DNA of 64,000 bases from positions 1,903,790 to 1,967,789 of the forward strand of contig JBAIZL010000063.1 of the NCBI GenBank assembly GCA_036971475.1. Direction: 5' to 3'. Source of the DNA: Prosapia bicincta. Lineage: Eukaryota; Arthropoda; Insecta; Hemiptera; Cercopidae. Shown here one piece after another: positions 30,728 to 43,410 of this stretch. The notes below the pieces were generated by a model. That model was not told the origin of the DNA. It saw nothing but the letters and a program-made list of their open reading frames with translations, and made no database searches. Within the stretch, counting starts at the first letter, position 1, and every line of letters begins with the position of its first letter. The translations under genes and the position numbers were made by a program.

Positions 30728-30805
30728 AGTAAGTAACAGTCATGCACATAGTAAGTAACTTCAATGGCTTAGTAAGTAACAATGCTGTACATAGTAGATA
30801 ACACT
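30728..30805 (-). repeat. 22-bp mini-array (block 2), three units
   Basis: Three 21-22 bp units, corresponding in reverse complement to satellite monomers C, D and A, in a shorter allele than the five units at 7,844-7,958. Confidence 0.85.
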
Positions 30806-31127
30806 GGTGTGTGCACGATACTAAAATATACACAAACACAAGTAGAGAAATAAAGGATTACCATATATGAATTATTTTTCAACTCAAACTCCTTCATTTC
30901 TTCTTACTAGTGGACGTAACTGGTAAAACCCCCTAAACGTTAGTCTACTTTAGAGTCACGTGTTTTAATATCTCTGTTTTCCCTATGAATTTAACTCTAT
31001 ATATAAAGAATGTTATATTTACAAATTAGACAATTTATTGAGTATTATTTTTCATTAACTTTTCATTTTAAAAATACCTCTTTATTTTTCTTTTCATGAT
31101 TTTTTCCATTGAAATTTAAATGCTTTT
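30806..31127. other. Mobile-element body next to the mini-array (block 2)
   Basis: Collinear with 7,959-8,269. The first 95 bases also match 35,395-35,499 in reverse complement. Confidence 0.6.
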
Positions 31128-31429
31128 TCGCAAAACGTGTAATTACTCATATAGTGTAGGATGAACTGCTATAAAACGCTGTTATACTTTTCTATCAAAG
31201 AGTTTATTCTACCCAATAGTGTCTCGTTTCATAGGGTTTTCTTACATTAAAGTTTATTCATCTTTAAAAGCTAACCAAACATATTGCATCATTTTCTTCT
31301 CTTTCTTCTTACACAGAAAAGTTCCAAAGGCCACCATCCTAAGCTCTAAGGTAAAGGCAATGAATCTGATTAGTGGGTGATAATAGCTTTATAGAGAAAA
31401 CGCTGTTCGGTTGTGAGTTATTATCAGGC
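31128..31429. repeat. Repeat Z (block 2)
   Basis: Collinear with 8,270-8,574. Confidence 0.65.
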
Positions 31430-31745
31430 TCACCTTGTATCCTTTTGCAACCTATCACCGAATTATTAAGACCATTTTCAACCTATAACCTCCAAGGTCA
31501 CTTGCAACCTATAACCGCCTCTAAAAGAACTCTTGCAATCTACAACCTCCTATATAAGGCTACTTGTAACCTATAACCGGCGTTAAAAGATCTTTTGCAA
31601 TCTATAACCGCCTTTATAAGGCCGCTTGCAACATATAACCGCCTTTATAAGAAATCTTGCAACCTATAACCGCCTCTATAAGGAATATTCCAACCGATAA
31701 TAACCGTATAAAGCTTCTTCCAATCTATAACCGCCTATATTATAT
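31430..31745. repeat. 30-bp minisatellite, short allele
   Basis: About ten to eleven units of the CTTGCAACCTATAACCGCC repeat; shorter than the block 1 array and without its 247-bp internal duplication. Confidence 0.85.
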
Positions 31746-32311
31746 TCTTGAAATTATGTTTAAATTATTTTTTAATCCCAGCAATATAACGTGGAAAATC
31801 TTTAGACATTAAGTAAGTTATATTAATGTGGGATATATAATATATATATATATATTTCAGTAGGCTTATAACCGAAACAGTATAACAAAAAGTAGGTACA
31901 TTTACTAGCATTTAATTACGTAATTTACTTTATATGACGTTTCGACGTTAGTAATTATGGGAAATCTTATCTGAAAGATTCAAAGATATTGATCCGAATT
32001 AATATTCATTTATGAATAAAATATTGCTTTGCTCCAGAAATTTCATGGGGACTGATTTACTTACGGAATTTAATATATAGATTCTGAGTTACAGTGCATT
32101 CTAGACGGTTAAAGGCGGAACTAAAAGTAAAGATTTTGATTAAAGTACTTGGCACTGTAAACAATTTTTCAAGATTAATTAATATTTTCATAGTGATGTA
32201 GCATAACGTTTACTAAATTGCCAACGTTTTCTCGAGGTAATTTCAATAAGAGAATAATTTAATAATACGTACAGCTATTTTATTTTTATTTGTTTTTAAT
32301 TGTTCTTAGAT
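31746..32311. other. AT-rich spacer with a fragment of repeat X
   Basis: Collinear with 9,151-9,711; no gene seen. Confidence 0.5.
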
Positions 32312-32879
32312 GAGGACCCTGGATGAGTCACTGGAAAGTGACGTAGAAGGTGGCCTAGTGCTTCAGTCAATTACATCATTAAGCACTGACAATTTTGTAT
32401 AAGTGTTTTATTTTGCATTTCACCTCTGGTAGAACCATTAATGGAGCCACATTTAGCCTTGAAGACACATAATTGTACTGTTCAGCCAGCCAGAGTTCTT
32501 TGAATTCTTCCTGTTCCATTTAAGCATTAAAGCTTGAGAAGTGTAATAGGTACCAAACTCAAATCGATTTAAATTTATTATAAGCCAAGCCAAGTTATAT
32601 GCGTTTATAACAACTTGAAGCAACTGTGGCGTAAATGTTTATATTAAATAAAAACAACCTCTTACCACAAATTCAACAATTTTTTTTTAACGTTATGTAC
32701 ATTTCGATTACAAAGTAATTCTTTGGAAGAAATGTACATAGGGTTAAATATAAATTGTTCAATTTGTGGTAAGAGGGTTTTCTTTGTTTAATATTTTATG
32801 CGTTTAACTAAAAATTTGAAACCACTAAAGTACCTATTTTTAGTAGATGATGAGGTGTACACTCACAATTTTGATAAAT
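32312..32879 (+). repeat. Repeat W with truncated jockey RT end (third copy)
   Basis: Begins CCCTGGATGAGTCACTGG like 9,718 and 12,539, with the upstream jockey sequence absent. Includes the hairpin at 32,629-32,802. Confidence 0.6.
32629..32802. mobile_element. Hairpin element within repeat W (block 2)
   Basis: Paralogue of 10,033-10,204. Imperfect arms of about 70 bp, with ACCTCTTACCACAAATTC facing AATTTGTGGTAAGAGG. Confidence 0.75.
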
Positions 32880-34185
32880 AAAAACACGGTTAATTCGTTA
32901 GTCAAAGAAATCGAATTATTAGAAATTTGGCAGCGTTTCAACTATTAAATTGTCATCCTTATTCAGGCCTACACGTATAATAGACAGAATTATCATCATC
33001 GTCATACAAATACACAACAAAATTAACATAAAATCAAACATATTACAATAGGTTATTAATACTAATAAAATAACATAACAACACAAATAAAGTAAATAAA
33101 TGAAAAACACTATAAAACGTGATAGTTAATGATATTAAAAATTATAAACCATTGAATAAAATGATTTTAAAAAATTCCCAAACATATAACAGTAATACAA
33201 CCTGTAAAAATAAATCATTACTAAACATCTGGTGCATCAACCCTCGAGAGTTTTTAAGCTTTAGGATTATAAAAACTGGCCAATTTATTAGTTTCCTATT
33301 TAACATTAATAGAATTTTTATGCATCTTTATATGGAGCTTTTCAAACAAAATTCGTCTCCTCCAATTACGTTCCGTGTCCAACGTCCTAGGATATTGGAT
33401 ATCAAACGAATGATTATGTTCATTGATGTGATCGTAAAACACCGAGGAGAGATGAAAACATTTTTTTTACTCTTTTCTTCATGTTCTAAAGGACGAATAT
33501 GCAATTCACATTCAGTTTCCCCAACATAGGAAGCATCCCAGTCATTACAATTAACCTTATATACAACATTATTCGTCTTATCCTTACCTCTTCTAACAAT
33601 ACCAGACACATTATTAGAAATAATCGGAACGCTGATAACATTATATGTTCTTAGCTTTTTAGAAAACTTGTTAATGAAACCCTTCACATAAGGAAGCCTT
33701 ACATATGTGTTAACCTCATCACCTTTACCTCCGATACTGTCATAATCCAAATAAGAGTTTTGAAAATATTCTTTTTTTAATACGAAATTTAATAAATCGA
33801 TAATTGTAACCACTAAGTAATAAATATTCTTGTACAAGTTTAAAATTTCTATGATGAAAGGAAGAATGTGATACGTCAAAAACTGTATCAACAAGATAGT
33901 ATATCACTCCACGTTTCTGTGACATCGGATGATTTGAGTTAAAACTAAGCAATCTGGTCGAAAAAGTAGGTTATGACACCAGTCTGTGATGAGTTTACCA
34001 TTACGTGTAATAATCCGCAGTTCCATAAAATTAAGTTCATTTTCACTCTCAATTTCACAAATAAACTGAAACCTTTCAAAACTATGAAATTCGTCAAGTT
34101 ATTCCTGAACTTTAGCAATAAGACCCATAGTTTATAGATCGTCTACATAACGCCCAAAAAAAAAAATAGGTTTAAAACTTAAATT
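32880..34185 (-). pseudogene. Penelope-like element remnant, most complete copy
   Basis: Minus strand. 3' terminal motif at about 32,920-32,975. From 5' to 3' it shows an RT catalytic GRYVDDL at about 34,155-34,130, a CDS remnant with LLSFNSNHPMSQKRG (near 33,940), YNYRFIKFRI, a linker RLPYVKGFINKFSKKLRTYN and KDKTNNVVYKVN, then DASYVGETECELHIRPLEH, the GIY-YIG nuclease core with its tyrosines intact. Frame changes occur near 33,775 and before 33,960, and stops follow the YVDD, so it is inactive. This copy best shows the domain order RT, linker, nuclease. Confidence 0.85.
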
Positions 34186-35150
34186 AGCCAATCAAACCAA
34201 TCTAAAGCCTATCAGAAAAAGTAGCTTTATTATCGGTAACCTGTGTATTAGAAAGTGAGGGGGACACTCGTCATACTAGATTACGACCAACACAGTCACA
34301 TGTGAAGCATTACTCTTTCTTAATTACATTCTTTACTAGCATAAACAAACGTATACCCTGGCATCCATTCTGATTATTTTACAATTTGGATAGAATATTC
34401 CTTTTAATTAAAGTGTTATGTCTGGATAGCGTTGCGCCGTGCGCCAGCGCATTCTACACGGTTAAAAGATAAGCTAAAAGCAAATATGTTAAATGAAGTA
34501 GGTGGCGCTGTAAACAATTTCTCAAAATTATTTTATATTTTCAAATTTATCGCCCATAATTTTTCCTTTTTTTTATTAAATTTATCTCAAAAGGAATTTT
34601 CAATTATATAAAAGTCCAATAAAATCTACAAGGATTATATATTGTTTCGTTTTTCATTCTCTAGTTTAACCATTTAATCCTACCTGTCGTGTATAAGCTC
34701 AAATATTATTTGCTGACTTCAGTTTTGTACGTCCTATGATACATAGGCTCTTACACTGGCTACGTTCAGGGAGTACAGTTCATTATATGGCTGTAAAGAA
34801 GATTCTAATTTTTGGAAACCTCAGCAGGAAGGTTGGGGTATAAGTTTTTCATAATTACATTGGATTGAAGCAAGTGCCGTAAAGTTTTGTATATGATAAT
34901 GTTATGTTGAATTGTGTGCGCTTCATACACCAAGGCATTCTACAGCGATATATAACTAAATTTAACAAGACATACATCACACTTTAAAGACTTTTGAAGT
35001 ATTGTAGAAAAGACTTTTAATTGAAATACAACAGTATTTTATTTATTTTCCGCGGCAGTAACATATCTGCGAATACGAGAAAACAGCTTTTTATCGATCG
35101 AAGACACCATGTATAGAGTAAGCTACTTTTTAATGATTTACAATTAATTA
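34186..35150 (+). repeat. Repeat X, last copy before the satellite
   Basis: Matches 3,410-4,270: CATAAACAAACGTATACCC, GCGCCAGCGCATTCTACACG, GGTGGCGCTGTAAACAATTT and TCATACACCAAGGCATTCTA. Non-coding. Confidence 0.65.
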
Positions 35151-35394
35151 CTTATTACAGTGATTTATATTTACCAAATGGAGATTTTTTATCTTTAAAG
35201 TTTAGATTTAATCATTTATCAGCTTTTGTTAAAGGAATCGAGCGTTTTTGTTATGTTTTAGGGGTAACCAAATTTATTTTTTGTAATATAAATATAGTTT
35301 TGAAGTACTTATTATAATAATATATTACACCGTAATAAACATGCCTAGACTATTAGATCTTTTGTATTTACTAATCTATTTTATCAATTTTTAT
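35151..35394. other. AT-rich spacer before the satellite
   Basis: Nothing recognisable; not clearly shared with other parts of the window. Confidence 0.5.
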
Positions 35395-35499
35395 GTCAAT
35401 AATTTTCACAATGTTTGAGTTGAAAAATACCTTATATATGGTAATCCATTTCTTCTCTACTTGTTTTTCTGTATATTTTAGTATCGTGCACACACCAGA
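35395..35499 (-). mobile_element. Mobile-element flank at the left edge of the satellite
   Basis: Reverse complement of 7,958-8,065 and 30,805-30,900: TTTGAGTTGAAAAATACC, ATATATGGTAATCC, CTCTACTTGTTTTTCTGTAT and ATTTTAGTATCGTGCACACA. It ends exactly where the 22-bp repeats begin, the same junction as in the two mini-array copies. Confidence 0.85.
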
Positions 35500-38400
35500 G
35501 TTACCTACTATGTACAACATTGTTACTTATAAAGCCCATGGCAGTAACTATGTTCATGAATGTTACTTAGTAGGTACAGGACTGTTACTAACTATGTTCA
35601 GCATTGTTACTTATAAAGCCCAAAGCAGTTACTATGTTCAAGATTGCTACATAGTAAGTATATGACTGTTACCTACTACGTAAAACATTGTTACTTATTA
35701 AGCCCATGGCAGTTACTATGTCCATGATTGTTACTTCGTAAGTACAGGACTGTTACCTACTATGTACAACATTGTTACTTATAAAGCCCATGGCAGTTAC
35801 TATGTTCATGATAGTTACTTAGTAAGTACAGTACTGTTACCAACTATGTAAAACATTGTTACTTATAGAGCCGAAGGCAGTTATTATGTTCATGATTGTT
35901 ACTTAGTAAGTACAGGACTGTTACCTACTATGTACAGCATTGTTAATTAAAAAGCTCATGGCAGTTACTATGTTCATGATTGTTACTTAGTAAGTACAGG
36001 GCTGTTACCTACTATGTACAGCATTGTTACTTATAAAGCCCATGGCAGTTACTATGTTCATGATTGTTACTTAGTAAATACAGGACTGTTACCTACTATG
36101 TACAACATTGTTACTTATAAAGCCATGGCAGTTACTATGTTCATGATTATTACTTAGTAAATACAGGACTTTTACCTACTATGTACAGCATTGTTACTTA
36201 TAAAACCCATGGCAGTTACTTACTATGTTCATGATTGTTACTTGGTGAGTACATGACTGTTACCTACTATATACAGCATTGTTACTTTTAAAGCCCATGG
36301 CAGTTACTTACTATGTTCATGACTGTTACTTAATGAGTACATGACTGTTACCTACTATGTACAGCATTGTTAGTTATAAAGCCCATGGCAAGTACTATGT
36401 TCATGATTGTTACTTAGTAAGTACATGACTGTTACCTACTATGTACAGCATTGTTATTTATAAAGTCCATGGCAAGTACTATGTTCATGATTGTTACTTA
36501 GTAAGTACATGACTGTTACCTACTATGTACAGCATTGATACTTACTAAGCCCGTGGCAGTTACTTACTACGTTCATGATTGTTACTTAGTAAGTACAGAG
36601 CTACAACCTACTATGTACAGCATTGTTACTTATAGAGCCCATGGCAGTTACTTACTATGTTCATGATTGTTACTTAGTAAGTACATGACTGTTACCTACC
36701 TACTATGTACAGACTTGTTACTTATAAATCTCATGGCAGTTGCTTACTATGTTCATGATTGTTACTTAGTAAGTACAGCACTATTACCAACTATGTACAG
36801 CATTGTTACTTATAAAGCCTATAGCTGTTACTATGTTCATGCTTGTTGCTTAGTAAGAACATGACGGTTACCTACTATGTACAGCATTGTTACTTATAAA
36901 GCCCATGGCAGTTACTTACTATGGTCATGATTGTAACTTAGTAAGTACATGACGGTTACCTACTATGTACAGCATTGTTGCTTATAAAGCTCATGTCAGT
37001 TACTTACTATGTTCATGATTTTTACTTAGTGAGTACATGACTGTAACCTACTATGTACAGCATTGTTATTTATAAAGCCCATGGCAAGTATTATGTTCAT
37101 GATTGTTTCTTAGTATGTACATGACGGTTACCTACTATGTACAGCATTGTTACTTATAAAGCCCATGGCAGTTACTTACTATGTTCATGATTGTTACTTA
37201 GTAAGTACATGACGGTTACCTACTATGTACAGCATTGGTACTTACGAAGCCCATGGCAGTTACTTACTATGTTCATGATTTTTACTTAGTGAGTACATGA
37301 CTGTAACCTACTATGTACAGCATTGTTATTTATAAAGCCCATGGCAAGTTCTATGTTCATGATTGTTACTTAGTAAGTACATGACTGTTACCTACTATGT
37401 ACAACATTGATACTTACTAAGCCCGTGGCAGTTACTTACTACGTTCATGATTGTTACTTAGTAAGTACAGGACTATTACCTACTATGTACATCATTGTTA
37501 CTTATAGAGCCCATGGCAGTTACTTACTATGTTCATGATTGTTACTTAGTAAGTACATGACTGTTACCTACTATGTACAGCATTGTTACTTATAAAGCTC
37601 ATGGCAGTTACTTACTATGTTCATGATTGTTACTTAGTAAGTACAGCACTATTACCAACTATGTACAGCATTGTTACTTATAAAGCCCATAGCAGTTACT
37701 ATGTGCATGCTTGTATCTTAGTAAGTACATGACGGCTACCTACTATGTACAGCATTGTTACTTATAAAGCCCATGGCAGTTACTTACTATGTTCATGATT
37801 GTTACTTAGTAAGTACATGACGGTTACATACTATGTACAGCATTGTTACTTACAAAGCCCATGGCAGTTACTTACTATGTTCATGATTTTTACTTAGTGA
37901 GTACATGACTGTAACCTACTATGTACAGCATTGTTACTTATAAAGCCCATGGCAGTTACTATTTTCATTATTGTTACTTAGTAAGTACAGGACTGTTACC
38001 TACTATGTACAGCATTGTCACATATAGAGAACATTGCAGTTACATCCTATGTTCATGATTGTTACTTAGTAAGTACAGCACTATTACAAATTATGTACAG
38101 CATTGTTACTTATAAAGTCCATAGCAGTTACTATGTTCATGCTTGTTTCTTAGTAAGTACATGACGGTTACCTACTATGTACAGCATTGTTACTTATAAA
38201 GCCCATGGCAGGTACTTACTATGTTCATGATTATTACTTAGTGAGTACGTGACTCTTACCTACTATGTACAGCATTGTTACTTATAAAGCCCATTGCAAT
38301 TACTTACTATGTTCATGATTGTTACTTAGTAAGTACATGACGGTTACCTACTATGTACAGCATTATTACTTACAAAGCCCATGGCAGTTACTTACTATGT

Positions 38401-41400
38401 TCATGATTTTTACTTAGTGAGTACATGACTGTAACCTACTATGTACAGCATTGTTATTTATAAAGCCCATGGGAAGTACCATGTTCATGATTGTTACTTA
38501 GTAAGTACATGACTGTTACCTACTATGTACAGCATTGATATTTACTAAGCCCGTGGCAGTTACTTACTACGTTCATGATTGTTACTTAGTAAGTACAGGA
38601 CTATAACCTACTATGTACAGCATTGTTACTTATAGAGCCAATGGCAGTTACTTACTATGTTCATGATTGTTACTTAGTAAGTACATGACTGTTACCTACC
38701 TACTATGTACAGCATTGTTACTTATAAAGCTCATGGCAGTTACTTACTATGTTCATGATTGTTACTTAGTAAGTACAGCACTATTACCAACTATGTACAG
38801 CATTGTTACTTATAAAGCCCATAGCAGTTACTATGTTCATGCTTGTTTCTTAGTAAGAACATGACGGTTACCTACTATGTACAGCATTGTTACTTATAAA
38901 GCCCATGGCAGTTTTTTACTATGTTCATGATTGTAACTTAGTAACTACATGACGGTTACCTACTATGTACAGCATTGTTGCTAATAAAGCTCATGTCAGT
39001 TACTTACTATGTTCATGATTTTTACTTAGTGAGTATATGACTGTAACCTACTATGTACAGCATTGTTATTTATAAAGCCCATGGCAAGTACTATGTTCAT
39101 GATTGTTACTTAGTAAGTACATGACTGTTACCTACTATGTACAGCATTGATACTTACTAAGCCCGTGGCAGTTACTTACTACGTTCATGATTGTTACTTA
39201 GTAAGTACAGGACTATTAGACTATTACCTACTATGTACATCATTGTTAATTATAGAGCCCATGGCAGTTACATACTATGTTCATGATTGTTTTTTAGTAA
39301 GTACATGACTGTTACCTACTATGTACAGCATTGTTACTTATAAAGCTCATGGCAGTTACTTACTATGTTCATGATTGTTACGTAGTAAGTACAGCACTAT
39401 TACCAACTATGTACAGCATTGTTACTTATAAAGCCCATAGCAGTTACTATGTGCATGCTTGTTTCTTAGTAAGTACATGACAGTTACCTACTATGTACAG
39501 CATTGTTAATTATAAAGCCCATGGCAGTTACTTACTATGTTCATGATTGTTACTTAGTAAGTACATGACGGTTACCTACTATGTACAGCATTGTTACTTA
39601 CAAAGCCCATGGCAGTTACTTACTATGTTCATGATTTTTACTTAGTGAGTACATGACTGTAACCTACTATGTACAGCATTGTTACTTATAAAGCCCATGG
39701 CAGGTACTATTTTCATTATTGTTACTTAGTAAGTACAGGACTGTTACCTACTATGTACAGCATTGTCACATATAGAGCCCATTGCAGTTACTTCCTATGT
39801 TCATGATTGTTACGTAGTAAGTACAGCACTATTACAAACTATGTACAGCATTGTTACTTATAAAGCCCATAGAAGTTACTATGTTCATGCTTGTTTCTTA
39901 GTAAGTACATGACGGTTACCTACTATGTACAGCATTGTTACTTATAAAGCCCATGGCAGGTACTTACTATGTTCATGATTATTACTTAGTGAGTACATGA
40001 CTGTTACCTACTATGTACAGCATTGTTACTTATACAGCCCATGGCAGTTGCTTACTATGTTCATGATTGTTACTTAGTAAGTAGAGCACTATTACCTACT
40101 ATGTACAGCATTGTTACTTATAAAGCCCATGGCAGTTACTTTGTTCATGTTTGTTACTTAGTAAGTACATGACGGTTACCTACTATGTACAGCATTGTTA
40201 CTTACAAAGCACATGGCAGTTACTTACTATGTTCATGATTTTTACTTAGTGAGTACATGACTGTAACCTACAATGTACAGCATTGTTATTTTTAAAGTCC
40301 ATGGCAAGTACTATGTTCATGATTGTTACTTAGTAAGTACATGACTGTTACCTACTATGTACAGCATTGTTACTTACTAAGCCTGTGGCAGTTACTTACT
40401 ACGTTCATGATTGTTACGTAGTAAGTGCAGCACTATTACCTACTATGTACAGCATTGTTACTTATAAAGCCCATAGCAGTTACTATGTTCATGCTTGTTT
40501 CTTAGTAAGTACATGACGGTTACCTACTATGTACAGCATTGTTACTTATACAGCCCATGGCAGTTACTTACTATGTTCATGATTGTTACTTAGTAAGTAC
40601 ATGACGATTACGTACTATGTACAGCATTGTTACTTATAAAGCCCATGGCAGGTACTTACTATGTTCATGATTGTTACTTAGTGAGTACATGACTGATACC
40701 TACTATGTACAGCGTTCCTTCTTATGCAGCCCATGGCAGTTACTTACTATGTTCATGATTGTTACTTAGTAAGTACAATACTATTACCTACTATGTACAG
40801 CATTGTTACTTATAAAGCCCATGGCAGTTACTTTGTTCATGTTTGTTACTTAGTAAGTACAGGACTGTTACCTACTATGTACAGCATTGTTACTTATAAA
40901 GCCCATGCCAGTTACTATTTTCATTATTGTTACTTAGTAAGTACAGGACTGTTACCTACTATGTACAGCATTGTTACTTATAGAGCCCATGGCAGTTACT
41001 TCCTATGTTCATGATTGTTACTTAGTAAGTACAGCACTATTACCAACTATGTACAGCATTGTTACTTATAAAGCCCAAAGCAGTTACTATGTTCATGCTT
41101 GTTTCTTAGTATGTACATGACGGTTACCTGCTATGTACAGCATTGTTACTTATAAAGCCCATGGCAGGTACTTACTATGTTAATGATTGTTACTTAGTGA
41201 GTACATGACTGATACCTACTATGTACAGCGTTCTTACTTATGCAGCCCATGGCAGTTACTTACTATGTTCATGATTGTAACTTAGTAAGTACATGACGGT
41301 TACCTACTATGTACAGCATTGTTACTTACAAAGCCTATGGCAGTTACTTACTATGTTCATGATTTTTACTTAGTGTGTACATGACTGTAACCTACTATGT

Positions 41401-43410
41401 ACAGAATTGTTATTTATAAAGCCCATGGCAAGTACTATGTTCATGATTGTTACTTAGTAAGTACATAACTGTTACCTACTATGTACAGCATTGTTACTTA
41501 CTAAGCCCGTAGCAGTTACTTACTACGTTCATGATTGTTACTTAGTAAGTACAGGACTATTACCTACTATGTACAGCATTGTTACTTATAGAGGCCATGG
41601 CAGTTATATACTATGTTCATGATTGTTACTTAGTAAGTACACGACTGTTACCTACTATGTACAGCATTGTTACTTATAAAGCTCATGGCAGTTACTTACT
41701 ATGTTCATGATTGTTACTTAATAAGTACAGCACTATTACCTACTATGTACAGCATTGTTACTTATAAAGCCCATTGCAGTTACTATGTTCATGCTTGTTT
41801 CTTAGTAAGTACATGACGGTTACCTACTATGTACAGCATTGTTACTTATACAGCCCATGGCAGTTACTTACTATGTTCATGATTGTTACTTAGTGAGTAC
41901 ATGACGGTTACCTACTATGTACAGCATTGTTACTTATATAGCCCATGGCAGGTACTTACTATGTTCATGATTGTTACTTAGTGAGTACATGACTGATACC
42001 TACTATGTACAGCGTTGTTACTTATACAGCCCATGGCAGTTACTTACTATGTTCATGATTGTTATTTAGTAGGTACAATACTATTACCTACTATGTACAG
42101 CATTGTTACTTATAAAGCCCATGGCAGTTACTTACTATGTTCATGATTTTTACTTAGTGAGTACATGACTGTAACCTACTATGTACAGCATTGTTACTTA
42201 TAAAGCCCATGACAGTTACTATTTTCATTATTGTTACTTAGTAAGTACAGGACTGTTACCTACTATGTACAGCATTGTCACATATAGAGCCCATTGCAGT
42301 TACTTCCTATGTTCATGATTGTTACTTAGTAAGTACAGCACTATTACCTACTATGTACAGCATTGTTACTTGTAAAGCCCATGGCAGTTACTTTGTTCAT
42401 GTTTGTTACGTAGTAAGTACATGACGGTTACCTACTATGTACAGCATTGTTACTTACAATGCACATGGCAGTTACTTACTATGTTCATGATTTTTACTTA
42501 GTGAGTACATGACTGTAACCTACTATGTACAGCATTGTTATTTATAAAGTCCATGGCAAGTACTATGTTCATGATTGTTACTTAGTAAGTACATGACTGT
42601 TACCTACTATGTACAGCATTGTTACTTACTAAGCCCGTGGCAGTTACTTACTACGTTCATGATTGTTACTTAGTAAGTACAGCACTATTACCTACTATGT
42701 ACAGCATTGTTACTTATAAAGCCCATAGCAGTTACTATGTTCATGCTTGTTTCTTAGTAAGTACATGACGGTTACCTACTATGTACAGCATTGTTACTTA
42801 TACAGCCCATGGCAGTTACTTACTATGTTCATGATTGTTACTTAGTAAGTACATGACGATTACCTACTATGTACAGCATTGTTACTTATAAAGCCCATGG
42901 CAGGTACTTACTATGTTCATGATTGTTACTTAGTGAGTACATGACTGATACTTACTATGTACAGCGTTGTTACTTATACAGCCCATGGCAGTTACTTACT
43001 ATGTTCATGATTGTTATTTAGTAGGTACAATACTATTACCTACTATGTACAGCATTGTTACTTATAAAGCCCATGGCAGTTACTTTGTTCATGTTTGTTA
43101 CTAAGTAAGTACAGGACTGTTATCTACTGTGTACAGCATTGTTACTTATAAAGCACATGGCAGTTACTATTTTCATTATTGTTACTTAGTAAGTACAGGA
43201 CTGTTACCTACTCTGAACAGCATTGTCACTTATAGAGCCCATGGCAGTTACTTCCTATGTTTATGATTGTTACTTAGTAACTACATGACTGTTACCTACT
43301 ATGTACAGCATTGTTACTTATAAAGCCCATAGGAGTTACTATGTTCATGATTGTAACTTAGTAAGTACATGACGGTTACCTACTATGTACAGCATTGTTA
43401 CTTATAAAGC

